Assembly: GCF_051014685.1 (NCBI RefSeq)
Contig: NW_027478723.1
Location: 434,001-498,000 of the forward strand
Length of the DNA stretch: 64,000 bases
Direction of reading: 5' to 3'
Origin: Ptiloglossa arizonensis
Taxonomy: Eukaryota > Arthropoda > Insecta > Hymenoptera > Colletidae
Every line of letters begins with the position of its first letter. Position 1 is the stretch's first letter. Shown here piece after piece: positions 51,201-63,872 of the stretch. The translations under genes and the position numbers were made by a program. The notes under the pieces were generated by a model. That model saw only the letters and a list, made by a program, of their open reading frames with translations, was not told the DNA's origin and searched no databases.

Positions 51201-54200
51201 TTCCAAACTGCCACATCTCGCGAACGGATCGACCAATCCGCAAAATTTCTGTTGCATCTGAAAGTAGAAACTCGCCCGATTACAACGGAATGCGCACTTT
51301 GCCCCTAGGCCGTTCCAGTTATTCGTGTCGAGCATCAGAACTCCGAAAATCTTGAGTTTCTCAAGCGTTTCTTAATTCCAAACTGCCACATCTCGCGAAC
51401 GGATTGACCAATCCGCAAAATTTTTGTTGCATTTGAAAGTAGAAACTCGCCCGATTACAACGGTATGCGCACTTTTCCCCTAGGCCGTTCTAGTTATTCG
51501 TGTGGAGCATCAGAACTGCGAAAATTTTGAGTTTCTCAAGCGTTTCTTACCTCCAAACTGCCATATCTCGCGAACGGATTGACCAATCCGCAAAATTTCT
51601 GTTGCGTCTGAAAGTAGAAACTCGCCCGATTACAACGGTATGCGCACTTTGCGCCTAGGCCGTTCTAGTTATTCGTGTCGAGCATCAGATCTGCGAAAAT
51701 TTTGAGTTTCTCAAGCGTTTCTTACTTCCAAACTGCCACATCTCGCGAACGGATCGACCAATCCGCAAAATTTCTGTAGCATCTGAAAGTAGAAACTTGC
51801 CCGATTACAACGGTATGCGCACTTTGCCCCTAGGCCGTTCTAGTTATTCGTGTCGAGCATCAGAACTCCGAAAATTTTGAGTTTCTCAAGCGTTTCTTAC
51901 CTCCAAACTGCCATATCTCGCGAACGGATTGACCAATCCGCAAAATTTCTGTTGCATCTGACAGTAGAAACTCGCCCGATTACAACGGTAGGTGTAGTTT
52001 TCCCCTAGGAAGTTCTAGTTACTCGTTTCGAGCATCAAAACTGCGAAAATTTTGAGTTTCTCAAGCGTTTCTTATCTCCAAACTGCCATATCACGCGAAC
52101 TTATTGAGCAATCCGCAAAATTTCTGTGCCATCCGAAAGTAGAAACTCGCCCGATTACAACGGTATGCGTACTTCTCCCCTAGGCCGTTCTAGTTATTCG
52201 TTTCGAGCATCAGAACTGCGAAAATTTTGAGTTTCTCAAGCGTTTCTTACATCCAAACGGCCATATCTCGCGAACGATTTGACCAATCCGCATAATTTCT
52301 GTTGCATCTGAAAGTAGAAACTCGCCCGATTACAACGGTATGCGCACTTTGCGCCTAGGCCGTTCTAGTTATTCGTGTCGAGCATCAGAACTCCGAAAAT
52401 CTTGAGTTTCTCAAGCGTTTCTTACTTCCAAACTGCCACATCTCGCGAACGGTTCGACCAATCCGCAAAATTTCTGTTGCATCTGAAAGTAGAAACTCGC
52501 CCGATTACAACGGAATGCGCACTTTGCCCCTAGGCCGTTCCAGTTATTCGTGTCGAGCATCAGAACTCCGAAAATCTTGAGTTTCTCAAGCGTTTCTTAC
52601 TTCCAAACTGCCACATCTCGCGAACGGATTGACCAATCCGCAAAATTTCTGTTGCATCTGACAGTAGAAACTCGCCCGATTACAACGGTAGGTGTAGTTT
52701 TCCCCTAGGAAGTTCTAGTTACTCGTTTCGAGCATCAAAACTGCGAAAATTTTGAGTTTCTCAAGCGTTTCTTATCTCCAAACTGCCATATCACGCGAAC
52801 TTATTGAGCAATCCGCAAAATTTCTGTGACATCCGAAAGTAGAAACTCGCCCGATTACAACGGTATGCGTACTTCTCCCCTAGGCCGTTCTAGTTATTCG
52901 TTTCGAGCATCAGAACTGCGAAAATTTTGAGTTTCTCAAGCGTTTCTTACATCCAAACGGCCATATCTCGCGAACGATTTGACCAATCCGCATAATTTCT
53001 GTTGCATCTGAAAGTAGAAACTCGCCCGATTACAACGGTATGCGCACTTTGCGCCTAGGCCGTTCTAGTTATTCGTGTCGAGCATCAGAACTGCGAAAAT
53101 TTTGAGTTTCTCAAGCGTTTCTTACCTCCAAACTGCCATATCTCGCGAACGGATTGACCAATCCGCAAAATTTCTGTTGCATCTGAAAGTAGAAACTCGC
53201 CCGATTACAACGATATGCGCACTTTTCCCCTAGGCCGTTCTAGTTTTTCGTTTCGAGCATCAGAACTGCCAAAATTTTGAGTTTCTCAAGCGTTTCTTAC
53301 TTCCAAACTGCCACATCTCGCGAACGGATCGACCAATCCGCAAAATTTCTGTTGCATCTGAAAGTAGAAACTCGCCCGATTACAACGGAATGCGCACTTT
53401 GCCCCTAGGCCGTTCCAGTTATTCGTGTCGAGCATCAGAACTCCGAAAATCTTGAGTTTCTCAAGCGTTTCTTAATTCCAAACTGCCACATCTCGCGAAC
53501 GGATTGACCAATCCGCAAAATTTTTGTTGCATTTGAAAGTAGAAACTCGCCCGATTACAACGGTATGCGCACTTTTCCCCTAGGCCGTTCTAGTTATTCG
53601 TGTGGAGCATCAGAACTGCGAAAATTTTGAGTTTCTCAAGCGTTTCTTACCTCCAAACTGCCATATCTCGCGAACGGATTGACCAATCCGCAAAATTTCT
53701 GTTGCGTCTGAAAGTAGAAACTCGCCCGATTACAACGGTATGCGCACTTTGCGCCTAGGCCGTTCTAGTTATTCGTGTCGAGCATCAGAACTGCGAAAAT
53801 TTTGAGTTTCTCAAGCGTTTCTTACTTCCAAACTGCCACATCTCGCGAACGGATCGACCAATCCGCAAAATTTCTGTAGCATCTGAAAGTAGAAACTTGC
53901 CCGATTACAACGGTATGCGCACTTTGCCCCTAGGCCGTTCTAGTTATTCGTGTCGAGCATCAGAACTCCGAAAATTTTGAGTTTCTCAAGCGTTTCTTAC
54001 CTCCAAACTGCCATATCTCGCGAACGGATTGACCAATCCGCAAAATTTCTGTTGCATCTGACAGTAGAAACTCGCCCGATTACAACGGTAGGTGTAGTTT
54101 TCCCCTAGGAAGTTCTAGTTACTCGTTTCGAGCATCAAAACTGCGAAAATTTTGAGTTTCTCAAGCGTTTCTTATCTCCAAACTGCCATATCACGCGAAC

Positions 54201-57200
54201 TTATTGAGCAATCCGCAAAATTTCTGTGCCATCCGAAAGTAGAAACTCGCCCGATTACAACGGTATGCGTACTTCTCCCCTAGGCCGTTCTAGTTATTCG
54301 TTTCGAGCATCAGAACTGCGAAAATTTTGAGTTTCTCAAGCGTTTCTTACATCCAAACGGCCATATCTCGCGAACGATTTGACCAATCCGCATAATTTCT
54401 GTTGCATCTGAAAGTAGAAACTCGCCCGATTACAACGGTATGCGCACTTTGCGCCTAGGCCGTTCTAGTTATTCGTGTCGAGCATCAGAACTGCGAAAAT
54501 TTTGAGTTTCTCAAGCGTTTCTTACCTCCAAACTGCCATATCTCGCGAACGGATTGACCAATCCGCAAAATTTCTGTTGCATCTGAAAGTAGAAACTCGC
54601 CCGATTACAACGATATGCGCACTTTTCCCCTAGGCCGTCCTAGTTTTTCGTTTCGAGCATCAGAACTGCCAAAATTTTGAGTTTCTCAAGCGTTTCTTAC
54701 TTCCAAACTGCCACATCTCGCGAACGGATCGACCAATCCGCAAAATTTCTGTTGCATCTGAAAGTAGAAACTCGCCCGATTACAACGGAATGCGCACTTT
54801 GCCCCTAGGCCGTTCCAGTTATTCGTGTCGAGCATCAGAACTCCGAAAATCTTGAGTTTCTCAAGCGTTTCTTACTTCCAAACTGCCACATCTCGCGAAC
54901 GGATCGAACAATCCGCAAAATTTCTGTAGCATCTGAAAGTAGAAACTTGCCCGATTACAACGGTATGCGCACTTTGCCCCTAGGCCGTTCTAGTTATTCG
55001 TGTCGAGCATCAGAACTCCGAAAATTTTGAGTTTCTCAAGCGTTTCTTACCTCCAAACTGCCATATCTCGCGAACGGATTGACCAATCCGCAAAATTTCT
55101 GTTGCATCTGACAGTAGAAACTCGCCCGATTACAACGGTAGGTGTAGTTTTCCCCTAGGAAGTTCTAGTTACTCGTTTCGAGCATCAAAACTGCGAAAAT
55201 TTTGAGTTTCTCAAGCGTTTCTTATCTCCAAACTGCCATATCACGCGAACTTATTGAGCAATCCGCAAAATTTCTGTGCCATCCGAAAGTAGAAACTCGC
55301 CCGATTACAACGGTATGCGTACTTCTCCCCTAGGCCGTTCTAGTTATTCGTTTCGAGCATCAGAACTGCGAAAATTTTGAGTTTCTCAAGCGTTTCTTAC
55401 ATCCAAACGGCCATATCTCGCGAACGATTTGACCAATCCGCATAATTTCTGTTGCATCTGAAAGTAGAAACTCGCCCGATTACAACGGTATGCGCACTTT
55501 GCGCCTAGGCCGTTCTAGTTATTCGTGTCGAGCATCAGAACTGCGAAAATTTTGAGTTTCTCAAGCGTTTCTTACCTCCAAACTGCCATATCTCGCGAAC
55601 GGATTGACCAATCCGCAAAATTTCTGTTGCATCTGAAAGTAGAAACTCGCCCGATTACAACGATATGCGCACTTTTCCCCTAGGCCGTTCTAGTTTTTCG
55701 TTTCGAGCATCAGAACTGCCAAAATTTTGAGTTTCTCAAGCGTTTCTTACTTCCAAACTGCCACATCTCGCGAACGGATCGACCAATCCGCAAAATTTCT
55801 GTTGCATCTGAAAGTAGAAACTCGCCCGATTACAACGGAATGCGCACTTTGCCCCTAGGCCGTTCCAGTTATTCGTGTCGAGCATCAGAACTCCGAAAAT
55901 CTTGAGTTTCTCAAGCGTTTCTTAATTCCAAACTGCCACATCTCGCGAACTTATTGAGCAATCCGCAAAATTTCTGTGCCATCCGAAAGTAGAAACTCGC
56001 CCGATTACAACGGTATGCGTACTTCTCCCCTAGGCCGTTCTAGTTATTCGTTTCGAGCATCAGAACTGCGAAAATTTTGAGTTTCTCAAGCGTTTCTTAC
56101 ATCCAAACGGCCATATCTCGCGAACGATTTGACCAATCCGCATAATTTCTGTTGCATCTGAAAGTAGAAACTCGCCCGATTACAACGGTATGCGCACTTT
56201 GCGCCTAGGCCGTTCTAGTTATTCGTGTCGAGCATCAGAACTGCGAAAATTTTGAGTTTCTCAAGCGTTTCTTACCTCCAAACTGCCATATCTCGCGAAC
56301 GGATTGACCAATCCGCAAAATTTCTGTTGCATCTGAAAGTAGAAACTCGCCCGATTACAACGATATGCGCACTTTTCCCCTAGGCCGTCCTAGTTTTTCG
56401 TTTCGAGCATCAGAACTGCCAAAATTTTGAGTTTCTCAAGCGTTTCTTACTTCCAAACTGCCACATCTCGCGAACGGATCGACCAATCCGCAAAATTTCT
56501 GTTGCATCTGAAAGTAGAAACTCGCCCGATTACAACGGAATGCGCACTTTGCCCCTAGGCCGTTCCAGTTATTCGTGTCGAGCATCAGAACTCCGAAAAT
56601 CTTGAGTTTCTCAAGCGTTTCTTACTTCCAAACTGCCACATCTCGCGAACGGATCGAACAATCCGCAAAATTTCTGTAGCATCTGAAAGTAGAAACTTGC
56701 CCGATTACAACGGTATGCGCACTTTGCCCCTAGGCCGTTCTAGTTATTCGTGTCGAGCATCAGAACTCCGAAAATTTTGAGTTTCTCAAGCGTTTCTTAC
56801 CTCCAAACTGCCATATCTCGCGAACGGATTGACCAATCCGCAAAATTTCTGTTGCATCTGACAGTAGAAACTCGCCCGATTACAACGGTAGGTGTAGTTT
56901 TCCCCTAGGAAGTTCTAGTTACTCGTTTCGAGCATCAAAACTGCGAAAATTTTGAGTTTCTCAAGCGTTTCTTATCTCCAAACTGCCATATCACGCGAAC
57001 TTATTGAGCAATCCGCAAAATTTCTGTGCCATCCGAAAGTAGAAACTCGCCCGATTACAACGGTATGCGTACTTCTCCCCTAGGCCGTTCTAGTTATTCG
57101 TTTCGAGCATCAGAACTGCGAAAATTTTGAGTTTCTCAAGCGTTTCTTACATCCAAACGGCCATATCTCGCGAACGATTTGACCAATCCGCATAATTTCT

Positions 57201-58972
57201 GTTGCATCTGAAAGTAGAAACTCGCCCGATTACAACGGTATGCGCACTTTGCGCCTAGGCCGTTCTAGTTATTCGTGTCGAGCATCAGAACTGCGAAAAT
57301 TTTGAGTTTCTCAAGCGTTTCTTACCTCCAAACTGCCATATCTCGCGAACGGATTGACCAATCCGCAAAATTTCTGTTGCATCTGAAAGTAGAAACTCGC
57401 CCGATTACAACGATATGCGCACTTTTCCCCTAGGCCGTTCTAGTTTTTCGTTTCGAGCATCAGAACTGCCAAAATTTTGAGTTTCTCAAGCGTTTCTTAC
57501 TTCCAAACTGCCACATCTCGCGAACGGATCGACCAATCCGCAAAATTTCTGTTGCATCTGAAAGTAGAAACTCGCCCGATTACAACGGAATGCGCACTTT
57601 GCCCCTAGGCCGTTCCAGTTATTCGTGTCGAGCATCAGAACTCCGAAAATCTTGAGTTTCTCAAGCGTTTCTTAATTCCAAACTGCCACATCTCGCGAAC
57701 GGATTGACCAATCCGCAAAATTTTTGTTGCATTTGAAAGTAGAAACTCGCCCGATTACAACGGTATGCGCACTTTTCCCCTAGGCCGTTCTAGTTATTCG
57801 TGTGGAGCATCAGAACTGCGAAAATTTTGAGTTTCTCAAGCGTTTCTTACCTCCAAACTGCCATATCTCGCGAACGGATTGACCAATCCGCAAAATTTCT
57901 GTTGCGTCTGAAAGTAGAAACTCGCCCGATTACAACGGTATGCGCACTTTGCGCCTAGGCCGTTCTAGTTATTCGTGTCGAGCATCAGAACTGCGAAAAT
58001 TTTGAGTTTCTCAAGCGTTTCTTACCTCCAAACTGCCATATCTCGGGAACGGATTGACCAATCCGCATAATTTCTGTTGCATCTGAAAGTAGAAACTCGC
58101 CCGATTACAACGGTATGCGCACTTTTCCCCTAGGCCGTTCTAGTTATTCGTTTCGAGCATCAGAACTGCGAAAATTTTGAGTTTCTCAAGCGTTTCTTAC
58201 ATCCAAACGGCCATATCACGCGAACGGATTGACCAATCCGCATAATTTCTGTTGCATCTGAAAGTAGAAACTCGCCCGATTACAACGATATGCGCACTTT
58301 TCCCCTAGGCCGTTCTAGTTTTTCGTTTCGAGCATCAGAACTGCCAAAATTTTGAGTTTCTCAAGCGTTTCTTACTTCCAAACTGCCACATCTCGCGAAC
58401 GGATCGACCAATCCGCAAAATTTCTGTTGCATCTGAAAGTAGAAACTCGCCTGATTACAACGGTATGCGCACTTTGCCCCTAGGCCGTTCTAGTTATTCG
58501 TGTCGAGCATCAGAACTGCGAAAATTTTGAGTTTCTCAAGCGTTTCTTACCTCCAAACTGCCATATCTCGCGAAAGGATTGACCAATCCGCATAATTTCT
58601 GTTGCATCTGAAAGTAGAAACTCGTCCGATTACAACGGTATGCGTACTTCTCCCCTAGGCCGTTCTAGTCATTCGTTTCGAGCATCAGAACTGCGAAAAT
58701 TTTGAGTTTCTCAAGCGTTTCTTACTTCCAAACTGCCACATCTCGCGAACGGATCGACCAATCCGCAAAATTTCTGTAGCATCTGAAAGTAGAAACTTGC
58801 CCGATTACAACGGTGTGCGCACTTTGCCCCTAGGCCGTTCTAGTTATTCGTGTCGAGCATCAGAACTCCGAAAATTTTGAGTTTCTCAAGCGTTTCTTAC
58901 CTCCAAACTGCCATATCTCGCGAACGGATTGACCAATCCGCAAAATTTCTGTTGCATCTGACAGTAGAAACT
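48298..58972. repeat. Fourth HOR family: 8-mer base with copies of 4 to 12 monomers
   Basis: The basic order is E' (aggaag, gttactcg, gaacttattgag), F'/K (gcgtacttctcc front, cgatttg rear), a gcgcctagg unit, H' (gtttttcg), a gaatgcgc unit (aaaatcttgag), a gtgtggag unit, a second gcgcctagg unit, and an actccg/ctgacag unit, often starting cttgcccg. That is 1,400 bp. E' starts are at 48298, 49698, 50573, 51973, 52673, 54073, 55123, 56873 and 58973, so spacings are 8, 5, 8, 4, 8, 6, 10 and 12 monomers. Shorter copies lose whole monomers and show hybrid units at the joins, for example 50398, 52323 and 55823. Confidence 0.87.
55823..55997. repeat. Hybrid monomer gaatgcgc unit/E'
   Basis: The front matches the gaatgcgc unit (ttccag, actccg, aaaatcttgag, cttaattcc). 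The rear switches to E' (gaacttattgagc, gtgccatccg) and is followed by F'/K. It marks a fresh exchange that removed most of an HOR copy between the gaatgcgc unit and E'. Confidence 0.8.
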
Positions 58973-60722
58973 CGCCCGATTACAACGGTAGGTGTAGTTT
59001 TCCCCTAGGAAGTTCTAGTTACTCGTTTCGAGCATCAAAACTGCGAAAATTTTGAGTTTCTCAAGCGTTTCTTATCTCCAAACTGCCATATCACGTGAAC
59101 GGATTGAGCAATCCGCAAAATTTCTGTGTCATCTGAAAGCAGAAACTCGCCCGATTACAACGGTATGCGTACTTCTCCCCTAGGCCGTTCTAGTTATTCG
59201 TTTCGAGCATCAGAACTGCGAAAATTTTGAGTTTCTCAAGCGTTTCTTACATCCAAACGGCCATATCTCGCGAACGATTTGACCAATCCGCATAATTTCT
59301 GTTGCATCTGAAAGTAGAAACTCGCCCGATTACAACGGTATGCGCACTTTGCCCCTAGGCGGTTCTAGTTATTCGTGTCGAGCATCAGAACTCCGAAAAT
59401 TTTGAGTTTCTCAAGCGTTTCTTACCTCCAAGCTGCCATATCTCGCGAACGAATTGACCAATCCGCAAAATTTCTGTTGCATCTGAAAGTAGAAACTCTC
59501 CCGATTACAACGGTATGTGTAGTTTTCGCCTAGGCCGTTCTAGTTATTCGTTTCGAGCATCAGAACTGCCAAAATTTTGAGTTTCTCAAGCGTTTCTTAC
59601 CTCCAAGCTGCCATATCTCGCGAACCGATTGACCAATCCGCAAAATTTCTGTTGCATCTGAAAGTAGAAACTCTCCCGATTACAACGGTAGGTGTAGTCT
59701 TCCCCTAGGCCGTTCCAGTTATTCATTTCGAGCATCAGAACTGCGAAAATTTTGAGTTTCTCAAGCGTTCCTTACCTCCAAACTGCCATATCTCGCGAAC
59801 GGATTGACCAATCCGCAAAATTTCTGTTGCATCTGAAAGTAGAAACTCGCCCGATTACAACGGAATGCGCACTTTGCCCCTAGGCCGTTCCAGTTATTCG
59901 TGTCGAGCATCAGAACTCCGAAAATATTGAGTTTCTCAAGCGTTTCTTACCTCCAAACTGCCATATCTCGCGAACGGATTGACCAATCCGCAAAATTTCT
60001 GTTGCATCTGAAAGTAGAAACTCGCCCGATTACAACGATATGCGCACTTTTCCCCTAGGCCGTTCTAGTTTTTCGTTTCGAGCATCAGAACTGCCAAAAT
60101 TTTGAGTTTCTCAAGCGTTTCTTACTTCCAAACTGCCACATCTCGCGAACGGATCGACCAATCCGCAAAATTTCTGTTGCATCTGAAAGTAGAAACTTGC
60201 CCGATTACAACGGTATGCGCACTTTGCCCCTAGGCCGTTCTAGTTATTCGTGTCGAGCATCAGAACTCCGAAAATTTTGAGTTTCTCAAGCGTTTCTTAC
60301 CTCCAAACTGCCATATCTCGCGAACGGATTGACCAATCCGCAAAATTTCTGTTGCATCTGACAGTAGAAACTCGCCCGATTACAACGGTAGGTGTAGTTT
60401 TCCCCTAGGAAGTTCTAGTTACTCGTTTCGAGCATCAAAACTGCCAAAATTTTGAGTTTCTCAAGCGTTTCTTATCTCCAAACTGCCATATCACGCGAAC
60501 GGATTGAGCAATCCGCAAAATTTCTGTGCCATCTGAAAGTAGAAACTCGCCCGATTACAACGGTATGCGTACTTCTCCCCTAGGCCGTTCTAGTTATTCG
60601 TTTCGAGCATCAGAACTCCGAAAATTTTGAGTTTCTCAAGCGTTTCTTACCTCCAAGCTGCCATATCTCGCGAACGAATTGACCAATCCGCAAAATTTCT
60701 GTTGCATCTGAAAGTAGAAACT
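58973..60722. repeat. Third-family-like run re-appearing in the right part
   Basis: E', F'/K, a C unit with aggcggttc, the ctctcccg/ttttcgcc unit, the ttcatttcg/cgttcctt unit, a gaatgcgc/aaaatattgag unit, H' and an actccg/ctgacag unit, then a second E' at 60373 and an F/C hybrid at 60548. The C to cgttcctt series is the same as at 36226-36750, so third- and fourth-family material is interleaved rather than strictly separated. Confidence 0.78.
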
Positions 60723-61947
60723 CTCCCGATTACAACGGTATGTGTAGTTTTCGCCTAGGCCGTTCTAGTTATTCGTTTCGAGCATCAGAACGGCGAAAAT
60801 TTTGAGTTTCTCAAGCGTTTCTTACATCCAAACGGCCATATCTCGCGAACGATTTGACCAATCCGCATAATTTCTGTTGCATCTGAAAGTAGAAACTCGC
60901 CCGATTACAACGGTATGCGCACTTTGCGCCTAGGCCGTTCTAGTTATTCGTGTCGAGCATCAGAACTGCGAAAATTTTGAGTTTCTCAAGCGTTTCTTAC
61001 CTCCAAACTGCCATATCTCGGGAACGGATTGACCAATCCGCATAATTTCTGTTGCATCTGAAAGTAGAAACTCGCCCGATTACAACGGTATGCGCACTTT
61101 TCCCCTAGGCCGTTCTAGTTATTCGTTTCGAGCATCAGAACTGCGAAAATTTTGAGTTTCTCAAGCGTTTCTTACATCCAAACGGCCATATCACGCGAAC
61201 GGATTGACCAATCCGCATAATTTCTGTTGCATCTGAAAGTAGAAACTCGCCCGATTACAACGATATGCGCACTTTTCCCCTAGGCCGTTCTAGTTTTTCG
61301 TTTCGAGCATCAGAACTGCCAAAATTTTGAGTTTCTCAAGCGTTTCTTACTTCCAAACTGCCACATCTCGCGAACGGATCGACCAATCCGCAAAATTTCT
61401 GTAGCATCTGAAAGTAGAAACTTGCCCGATTACAACGGTATGCGCACTTTGCCCCTAGGCCGTTCTAGTTATTCGTGTCGAGCATCAGAACTCCGAAAAT
61501 TTTGAGTTTCTCAAGCGTTTCTTACCTCCAAACTGCCATATCTCGCGAACGGATTGACCAATCCGCAAAATTTCTGTTGCATCTGACAGTAGAAACTCGC
61601 CCGATTACAACGGTAGGTGTAGTTTTCCCCTAGGAAGATCTAGTTACTCGTTTCGAGCATCAAAACTGCGAAAATTTTGAGTTTCTCAAGCGTTTCTTAC
61701 CTCCAAACTGCCATATCTCGCGAACGGATTGACCAATCCGCAAAATTTCTGTTGCATCTGACAGTAGAAACTCGCCCGATTACAACGGTAGGTGTAGTCT
61801 TCCCCTAGGCCGTTCCAGTTATTCATTTCGAGCATCAGAACTGCGAAAATTTTGAGTTTCTCAAGCGTTCCTTACCTCCAAACTGCCATATCTCGCGAAC
61901 GGATTGACCAATCCGCAAAATTTCTGTTGCATCTGAAAGTAGAAACT
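60723..61947. repeat. Seven-monomer segment, copy 1 (1,225 bp)
   Basis: The ttttcgcc/gaacggcg unit, a gcgcc/tctcggg unit, an acatcc/atatcacg unit, H', a cttgcccg unit, an E' variant with aggaagatctag and an acctcc rear, and the gtagtcttcc/ttcatttcg unit. It is repeated at 62473-63697, an offset of 1,750 bp. The aggaagatctag change (61598 and 63348) is private to these two copies. Confidence 0.83.
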
Positions 61948-62472
61948 CGCCCGATTACAACGGTATGCGCACTTTGCCCCTAGGCCGTTCCAGTTATTCG
62001 TGTCGAGCATCAGAACTCCGAAAATCTTGAGTTTCTCAAGCGTTTCTTAATTCCAAACTGCCACATCTCGCGAACGGATTGACCAATCCGCAAAATTTTT
62101 GTTGCATTTGAAAGTAGAAACTCGCCCGATTACAACGGTATGCGCACTTTTCCCCTAGGCCGTTCTAGTTATTCGTGTCGAGCATCAGAACTGCGAAAAT
62201 TTTGAGTTTCTCAAGCGTTTCTTACATCCAAACGGCCATATCTCGCGAACGATTTGACCAATGCGCATAATTTCTGTTGCATCTGAAAGTAGAAACTCGC
62301 CCGATTACAACGGTATGAGCACTTTGCCCCTAGGCCGTTCTAGTTATTCGTGTCGAGCATCAGAACTCCGAAAATTTTGAGTTTCTCAAGCGTTTCTTAC
62401 CTCCAAGCTGCCATATCTCGCGAACGAATTGACCAATCCGCAAAATTTCTGTTGCATCTGAAAGTAGAAACT

Positions 62473-63697
62473 CTCCCGATTACAACGGTATGTGTAGTTT
62501 TCGCCTAGGCCGTTCTAGTTATTCGTTTCGAGCATCAGAACGGCGAAAATTTTGAGTTTCTCAAGCGTTTCTTACATCCAAACGGCCATATCTCGCGAAC
62601 GATTTGACCAATCCGCATAATTTCTGTTGCATCTGAAAGTAGAAACTCGCCCGATTACAACGGTATGCGCACTTTGCGCATAGGCCGTTCTAGTTATTCG
62701 TGTCGAGCATCAGAACTGCGAAAATTTTGAGTTTCTCAAGCGTTTCTTACCTCCAAACTGCCATATCTCGGGAACGGATTGACCAATCCGCATAATTTCT
62801 GTTGCATCTGAAAGTAGAAACTCGCCCGATTACAACGGTATGCGCACTTTTCCCCTAGGCCGTTCTAGTTATTCGTTTCGAGCATCAGAACTGCGAAAAT
62901 TTTGAGTTTCTCAAGCGTTTCTTACATCCAAACGGCCATATCACGCGAACGGATTGACCAATCCGCATAATTTCTGTTGCATCTGAAAGTAGAAACTCGC
63001 CCGATTACAACGATATGCGCACTTTTCCCCTAGGCCGTTCTAGTTTTTCGTTTCGAGCATCAGAACTGCCAAAATCTTGAGTTTCTCAAGCGTTTCTTAC
63101 TTCCAAACTTCCACATCTCGCGAACGGATCGAACAATCCGCAAAATTTCTGTAGCATCTGAAAGTAGAAACTTGCCCGATTACAACGGTATGCGCACTTT
63201 GCCCCTAGGCCGTTCTAGTTATTCGTGTCGAGCATCAGAACTCCGAAAATTTTGAGTTTCTCAAGCGTTTCTTACCTCCAAACTGCCATATCTCGCGAAC
63301 GGATTGACCAATCCGCAAAATTTCTGTTGCATCTGACAGTAGAAACTCGCCCGATTACAACGGTAGGTGTAGTTTTCCCCTAGGAAGATCTAGTTACTCG
63401 TTTCGAGCATCAAAACTGCGAAAATTTTGAGTTTCTCAAGCGTTTCTTACCTCCAAACTGCCATATCTCGCGAACGGATTGACCAATCCGCAAAATTTCT
63501 GTTGCATCTGACAGTAGAAACTCGCCCGATTACAACGGTAGGTGTAGTCTTCCCCTAGGCCGTTCCAGTTATTCATTTCGAGCATCAGAACTGCGAAAAT
63601 TTTGAGTTTCTCAAGCGTTCCTTACCTCCAAACTGCCATATCTCTCGAACGGATTGACCAATCCGCAAAATTTCTGCTGCATCTGAAAGTAGAAACT
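62473..63697. repeat. Seven-monomer segment, copy 2 (1,225 bp)
   Basis: Matches 60723-61947. Private differences are gcgcatagg (62648 unit), aaaatcttgag and acttccac (62998 unit), gatcgaacaatcc, tctctcgaac (63523 unit) and ttctgctgc. These show that the copies have begun to diverge. Confidence 0.83.
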
Positions 63698-63872
63698 CGC
63701 CCGATTACAACGGTATGCGCACTTTGCCCCTAGGCCGTTCCAGTTATTCGTGTCGAGCATCAGAACTCCGAAAATATTGAGTTTCTCAAGCGTTTCTTAC
63801 CTCCAAACTGCCATATCTCGCGAACGGATTGACCAATCCGCAAAATTTCTGTTGCATCTGAAAGTAGAAACT

